DNA from: CAWHYG01 sp963833505
Lineage (GTDB): Bacteria > Eisenbacteria > RBG-16-71-46 > CAIMUX01
NCBI GenBank assembly: GCA_963833505.1
Contig: CAWHYG010000006.1
Coordinates: 496,001-560,000 of the forward strand
Reading direction: 5' to 3'
Length of the DNA stretch: 64,000 nucleotides
Part shown: positions 60,974-64,000 of the stretch, in pieces
Layout of the letters: each line of letters starts with the position of its first letter
Position numbering within the stretch: the stretch's first letter is position 1
Position numbers and translations under genes: made by a program
Notes under the pieces: generated by a model
The model's database searches: none
Told to the model about the DNA's origin: nothing
What the model saw: only the letters and a program-made list of their open reading frames with translations

Positions 60974-61723
60974 TCAACGGAACCCGGCCACGAGCGAGCG
61001 GATCACCAGGTTCCACCCGTCGACCAGCACGAACAGCAGGATCTTGAAAGGCAGGGAGATCATGGCCGGAGGCAGCATGAGCATCCCCATCGACATCAGG
61101 ACCGAGGCGATCACCAGATCGATGATGAGAAACGGCAGGTAGAGCATGAATCCGATCTCGAAGGCGGTCTTGAGCTCGGAGATCATGAAGGCGGGCGTGA
61201 TCACGGTCATGGGCAGGTCGGCCGGAGTGTCCGGCCGCGGCTGCCGCGAGAGCTGGACGAAGAGCGCCAGGTCCTTCTCCCGGGTCTGGCGCAGCATGAA
61301 ATCGCGGACCGGCTTCGCGCCCGTCTTGAGCGCGTCCAGGCTCGTCATCTGTCCGTTCATGTAGGGCTGGACCGCCGTCGTGTTCACCGCCTGGATGGTC
61401 GGCCCCATCACGAAGAAGGTCAGGAAAAGCGCCAGACCGAGCAGCACCTGGTTGGGCGGCATCTGCGGCGTGCTCATGGCCTGCCGGAGAAACGACAACA
61501 CGACCACGATCCGCGCGAAGGACGTCAACATGAGAAGGATGGCCGGCACCAGGGAGAGGACGGTCAGGAGCAGGATGATCTGCAGCGTCGTCGCCATCTC
61601 CTTGGGACCGCCCCCTTCCACCGCCACCTTGAGCGTCGGATCGGCCAGCGCCGGAGCCGCCACGGCCGCGAGGAAGAGGCACGCCAGCCCGAAGGCCAGC
61701 GTCGTGTGCCGGCGGCCGGTCAC
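60974..61723 (-). CDS. fliP: Flagellar export protein FliP
   Basis: 249 aa. The N-terminal signal (LAFGLACLFLAAVAAPALA) is as expected for FliP. Core: ILLLTVLSLVPAILLMLTSFARIVVVLSFLRQA, QVLLGLALFLTFFVMGPT, FEIGFMLYLPFLIIDLVIASVLMSMGMLMLPP. It overlaps the fliO stop by 4 bp. Confidence 0.96.
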   Translation of the reverse strand: MTGRRHTTLAFGLACLFLAAVAAPALADPTLKVAVEGGGPKEMATTLQIILLLTVLSLVPAILLMLTSFARIVVVLSFLRQAMSTPQMPPNQVLLGLALFLTFFVMGPTIQAVNTTAVQPYMNGQMTSLDALKTGAKPVRDFMLRQTREKDLALFVQLSRQPRPDTPADLPMTVITPAFMISELKTAFEIGFMLYLPFLIIDLVIASVLMSMGMLMLPPAMISLPFKILLFVLVDGWNLVIRSLVAGFR

Positions 61724-62631
61724 GCGCGACCCGCTTCGAGGTCCGCCAGAGACGGATAGCGTTTGCGCAGCGACGCCAGGCGGCGCGTCAGCTCTCCTTC
61801 GAACGCCTTCTCCGCCGGCGGCTCCTCCGGAGTCTGCGGATTCTGAGCGCTCGGCGAAGTCGTCGGTGGAGTCGCCGGCGGCGCGTCGGAAAACAGCGGA
61901 TTCAGCGGCGGAGCCGCCTGCGGCTCTTCCGGAGCCTCTGGGCCTTGCGATCGCGTCGGCGGCGGAGTGGTCGACGGAGTCTCCGGCGCCGCGGAGCGCT
62001 GCAGGCGGCGGCCCGAAGGTCTCCGGATCAGGCTCGCGAGGAGCCCGCGCGAACCGCTCGTTTCCCGCGACGAGCCGGGCCCGAGGTCATACGCCGGGGG
62101 ACCCGCGGTATCAGCCGGATCGGGCATCAGAGGACTCTCCGGCCGCCCGAGATCGGCGACGGGCCGGATCCCTTGCGGGGAAATGCCGACCAGGAGCGTC
62201 CGGCCCATCACCTCGACCACGGCGAGGGAAAGCCGCGGGCCCACCGCCCGCTGGCTCAGGAGCCGGATCTGGTCGGCGCGAGCGCCGCCCGTGAAAGCGC
62301 CCCCCCACCGGCGCGCGAACCGCTGGAGAACAAGGATGAGCCCGATCACGACGACCAGGGAGATCAGCAGCTTGAGCCCCATGAGCCCTCCGCCGGGAAG
62401 GAGGGACGGAGCGGCCTCCGCGTGTCCGCCGGCGGAGCCCCAGCCCGCCGCCGTCGGCGACGCCGGGGGTGCCGGAGACGCCGGAGACGTCCCGGACGCC
62501 GGAAACGCGGGAGACGCCGGGTCCGCGATCGGGGCGGAAACGGCCGCCACGAGCAGGAGCAGGCCGGCGATCGCCGGAAGGATGATGCGGCGGGCTCCCC
62601 CCGGCGTGATGACGCCCCGCGCGTCTCTCAT
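61720..62631 (-). CDS. fliO: Flagellar assembly protein FliO, extended
   Basis: 303 aa, about twice the usual size. The hydrophobic N-terminus (IILPAIAGLLLLVAAVSAP) is followed by a Pro/Ala repeat-like linker (PASPAFPASGTSPASPAPP), the FliO membrane helix GLKLLISLVVVIGLILVLQRFARR, and the small cytoplasmic domain IRLLSQRAVGPRLSLAVVEVMGRTLLVGI. The last 120 residues are Pro/Ser/Thr-rich, ending in a basic helix. ATG 62631 overlaps the fliN stop (ATGA). Confidence 0.88.
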   Translation of the reverse strand: MRDARGVITPGGARRIILPAIAGLLLLVAAVSAPIADPASPAFPASGTSPASPAPPASPTAAGWGSAGGHAEAAPSLLPGGGLMGLKLLISLVVVIGLILVLQRFARRWGGAFTGGARADQIRLLSQRAVGPRLSLAVVEVMGRTLLVGISPQGIRPVADLGRPESPLMPDPADTAGPPAYDLGPGSSRETSGSRGLLASLIRRPSGRRLQRSAAPETPSTTPPPTRSQGPEAPEEPQAAPPLNPLFSDAPPATPPTTSPSAQNPQTPEEPPAEKAFEGELTRRLASLRKRYPSLADLEAGRA

Positions 62632-63299
62632 GCCAGGCTCTTCACGCGGTCGCGAGGCGACAAGAGGTTGGTGACGCGGACCCCGAAGTGCTCGTCGACC
62701 ACCACGACCTCGCCCTGGGCGACCATCCGGCCGTTGATGAAGACGTCGACCGGCTCGCCGGCCAGCTTGTCCAGCTCGACGACCGTGCCGGGACCGCACT
62801 CGAGGATCTCCTTGACCAGCATCTTGGTCCGTCCCAGCTCGACCGAGATCGGAAGCTCCACGTCGAGGAGGACCTCGATGCCCCCCTTGCCCTGCGGCCC
62901 GGCATCCTCGAGCTGCCCGAACTGGATGGGATGCGCCTTCGCTTCCGAGCGCGGCGAGGCGGGATCGGCGGGGCCGCTCCCCGCCGGCGGGGCGCCGGGA
63001 CCATCCGCTTCCGGAACGCCGATCGGCACGTCCTCCATCGGGTCGTCCGCCGGCTCCGTGGCGTCCGCCCGGGCATCCACTCCATCCCCAGACGGGAAGG
63101 CTCCCGACTCCAGGCCGACCGAAGTCTCCGCCGCCGCCGCGCCCGAGGCCCGATCCGCGGATCCCGCGGCGCCGACCACGGCGTCGTATTCGTCCCCCAG
63201 GATCTTCTTCAGCTCCTGGTCGCTGGCGTCGCCCGGAGTTCCGCCGGCCGGCGCCTCTCCGGAATCCGCCTTCTCCTCAGGGATCTCTTCAGGACTCAT
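62628..63299 (-). CDS. fliN: Flagellar motor switch protein FliN, with long acidic N-terminus
   Basis: C-ring protein. 223 aa; the conserved SpoA domain is confined to the last 85 residues: VLLDVELPISVELGRTKMLVKEILECGPGTVVELDK and PVDVFINGRMVAQGEVVVVDEHFGVRVTNL. The first 140 residues are acidic and disordered (SPEEIPEEKADSGEAP). ATG 63299 begins 8 bp before the fliM stop ends. Confidence 0.95.
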   Translation of the reverse strand: MSPEEIPEEKADSGEAPAGGTPGDASDQELKKILGDEYDAVVGAAGSADRASGAAAAETSVGLESGAFPSGDGVDARADATEPADDPMEDVPIGVPEADGPGAPPAGSGPADPASPRSEAKAHPIQFGQLEDAGPQGKGGIEVLLDVELPISVELGRTKMLVKEILECGPGTVVELDKLAGEPVDVFINGRMVAQGEVVVVDEHFGVRVTNLLSPRDRVKSLA

Positions 63300-64000
63300 C
63301 CTCGAGGCCTCCTTCGCCCATCGCGGTCTCCAGACGCACCGCGCGATTCCGTCCGGTGAGGCCGGGCCGTCCCCGGGCCTTGCGTTCATTGCCGACGAAC
63401 ACGTCGATCGGATCGTTCATCCGCCGGTCGAGTCGAAGGACGTCTCCCGGCTGCAGGCGGAGAAAATCCGCCACGGTGAGGCTCGCCGAGCCGAGCTGCG
63501 CCGCGACCGTGAGGGCGCTGTCCGCCAGGCGCGCTCCGATCCATCTCGGCCCTTCTTCCACCACGCGCCGGTTGCCGCCCAGAAGCGCCTGCCGGCTCGA
63601 GATCTTCGGGATGATCGGCTCGATGGCGAGGTAGGGGTAACAGAGCGAGAGGATCCCGGCCACGGCTCCGATCCGGAGTTCGAAGCTGATCAGGATCACG
63701 GTCTCGGTGTTGGGCAGAAGCTGCAGCATCTGCGGGTTCTTCATCAGATCCTGCAGCTTCGGCCGGAAGGTCCCGATCCGCTCCCAGGAGGAGCTGAGGA
63801 CGGCGAGGCCCTGCTGCACCAGCTTGGTCACGACGGCGGTTTCGATCGTGGTCAGATCCCGGTTCAGGCCGCTCTCCGACCCGAGACCGCCGAACAGCCG
63901 CTCGATCATCATGAGGATGAGGGCCGGGCTCATCTCGAGCACGCCGCTTCCCTCCAGCGGCTCCATGCTGAAGACGAAGAGAGCGGTGGAGCTCGGCAGC
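63289..64000 (-). CDS. fliM: Flagellar motor switch protein FliM, 5' end beyond window
   Basis: Rotor C-ring protein that binds CheY-P through its N-terminus (not in the window). About 236 codons seen. Middle domain: LFVFSMEPLEGSGVLEMSPALILMMIERLFGGLG. The C-terminal SpoA domain is GSASLTVADFLRLQPGDVLRLDRRMNDPIDVFVGN. The stop at 63289 overlaps the fliN start. The frame is open through the right edge, so codons 5' of 64000 are missing. Confidence 0.96.
   Translation of the reverse strand, partial: LPSSTALFVFSMEPLEGSGVLEMSPALILMMIERLFGGLGSESGLNRDLTTIETAVVTKLVQQGLAVLSSSWERIGTFRPKLQDLMKNPQMLQLLPNTETVILISFELRIGAVAGILSLCYPYLAIEPIIPKISSRQALLGGNRRVVEEGPRWIGARLADSALTVAAQLGSASLTVADFLRLQPGDVLRLDRRMNDPIDVFVGNERKARGRPGLTGRNRAVRLETAMGEGGLEDES

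Overview
This is a high-GC bacterial chromosome segment in which nearly all genes are read from the minus strand. It carries chromosomal housekeeping genes (F-type ATP synthase, mutM, ychF, radC, ftsY, nrdR, uvrB, nadC, birA, valS) and a flagellar export and regulation block. Three secreted proteins (a propeller, an FG-GAP repeat protein and a subtilase) end in a FlgD-like C-terminal sorting domain of the kind seen in FCB-group and candidate-phylum bacteria, and two proteins carry PEP-CTERM tails. I infer a Gram-negative, flagellated member of an FCB-like or candidate phylum (Eisenbacteria-like). That is an impression from protein style, not from a marker-gene tree.

Layout. Positions 1-5683: the ATP synthase operon atpZ-(atpI/atpB fusion)-atpE-F-H-A-G, running off the left edge inside atpG. 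5684-6491: gene-free, with an 81-bp-period repeat. 6492-8168: mutM and a sirtuin, overlapping. 8338-9573: a zinc-ribbon transposase. 9801-14906: an orphan hydrogenase-maturation-type protease, a GtrA protein, a DUF885 metallopeptidase and ychF. 15050-24182: secreted proteins, an O-methyltransferase and a cysteine-synthase-like enzyme. 24600-24850: a small plus-strand transcription unit with a 12-codon ORF and strong RNA structure. 24920-31509: radC, ftsY, nrdR, birA and an in-frame uvrB-nadC fusion. 31622-33391: twin PEP-CTERM proteins that resemble thioester-domain adhesins. 33590-36310: two abutting ISL3-type elements. 36613-42334: an AmpG-like permease, a DUF4139 protein and valS. 42429-44111: a complete IS1380-type element with inverted repeats and a target duplication. 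44279-46833: a Gfo/Idh/MocA dehydrogenase and a polyprenyl glycosylphosphotransferase. 47010-47173: four 41-bp tandem repeats. 47173-64000: a flagellar/signalling block, in transcription order fliM-N-O-P-Q-R-flhB-A-F-G, two small unknown proteins flanking fliA, a DUF6115-like protein, HDOD, GGDEF and a receiver-GAF-histidine kinase.

The most striking pattern is at DNA level. Five conserved genes (atpB, a Gfo/Idh dehydrogenase, flhF, flhA, fliQ) each contain one surplus base, always at the same octamer CCAGAATG (CATTCTGG on the other strand). Removing one A:T pair, to give CCAGATG, restores the family-typical protein in every case. The octamer falls on both strands and in three codon phases, so it cannot be one ribosomal frameshift signal. 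A motif-specific sequencing artefact, perhaps caused by base modification, is the likeliest cause; a motif-targeted mutational or switching process is the exciting alternative. The second candidate for something undescribed is the structured transcript at 24600-24850. Its mini-ORF has a 14-nt match to the 16S rRNA anti-Shine-Dalgarno tail, and a second SD-like sequence is buried in a downstream three-way-junction fold.
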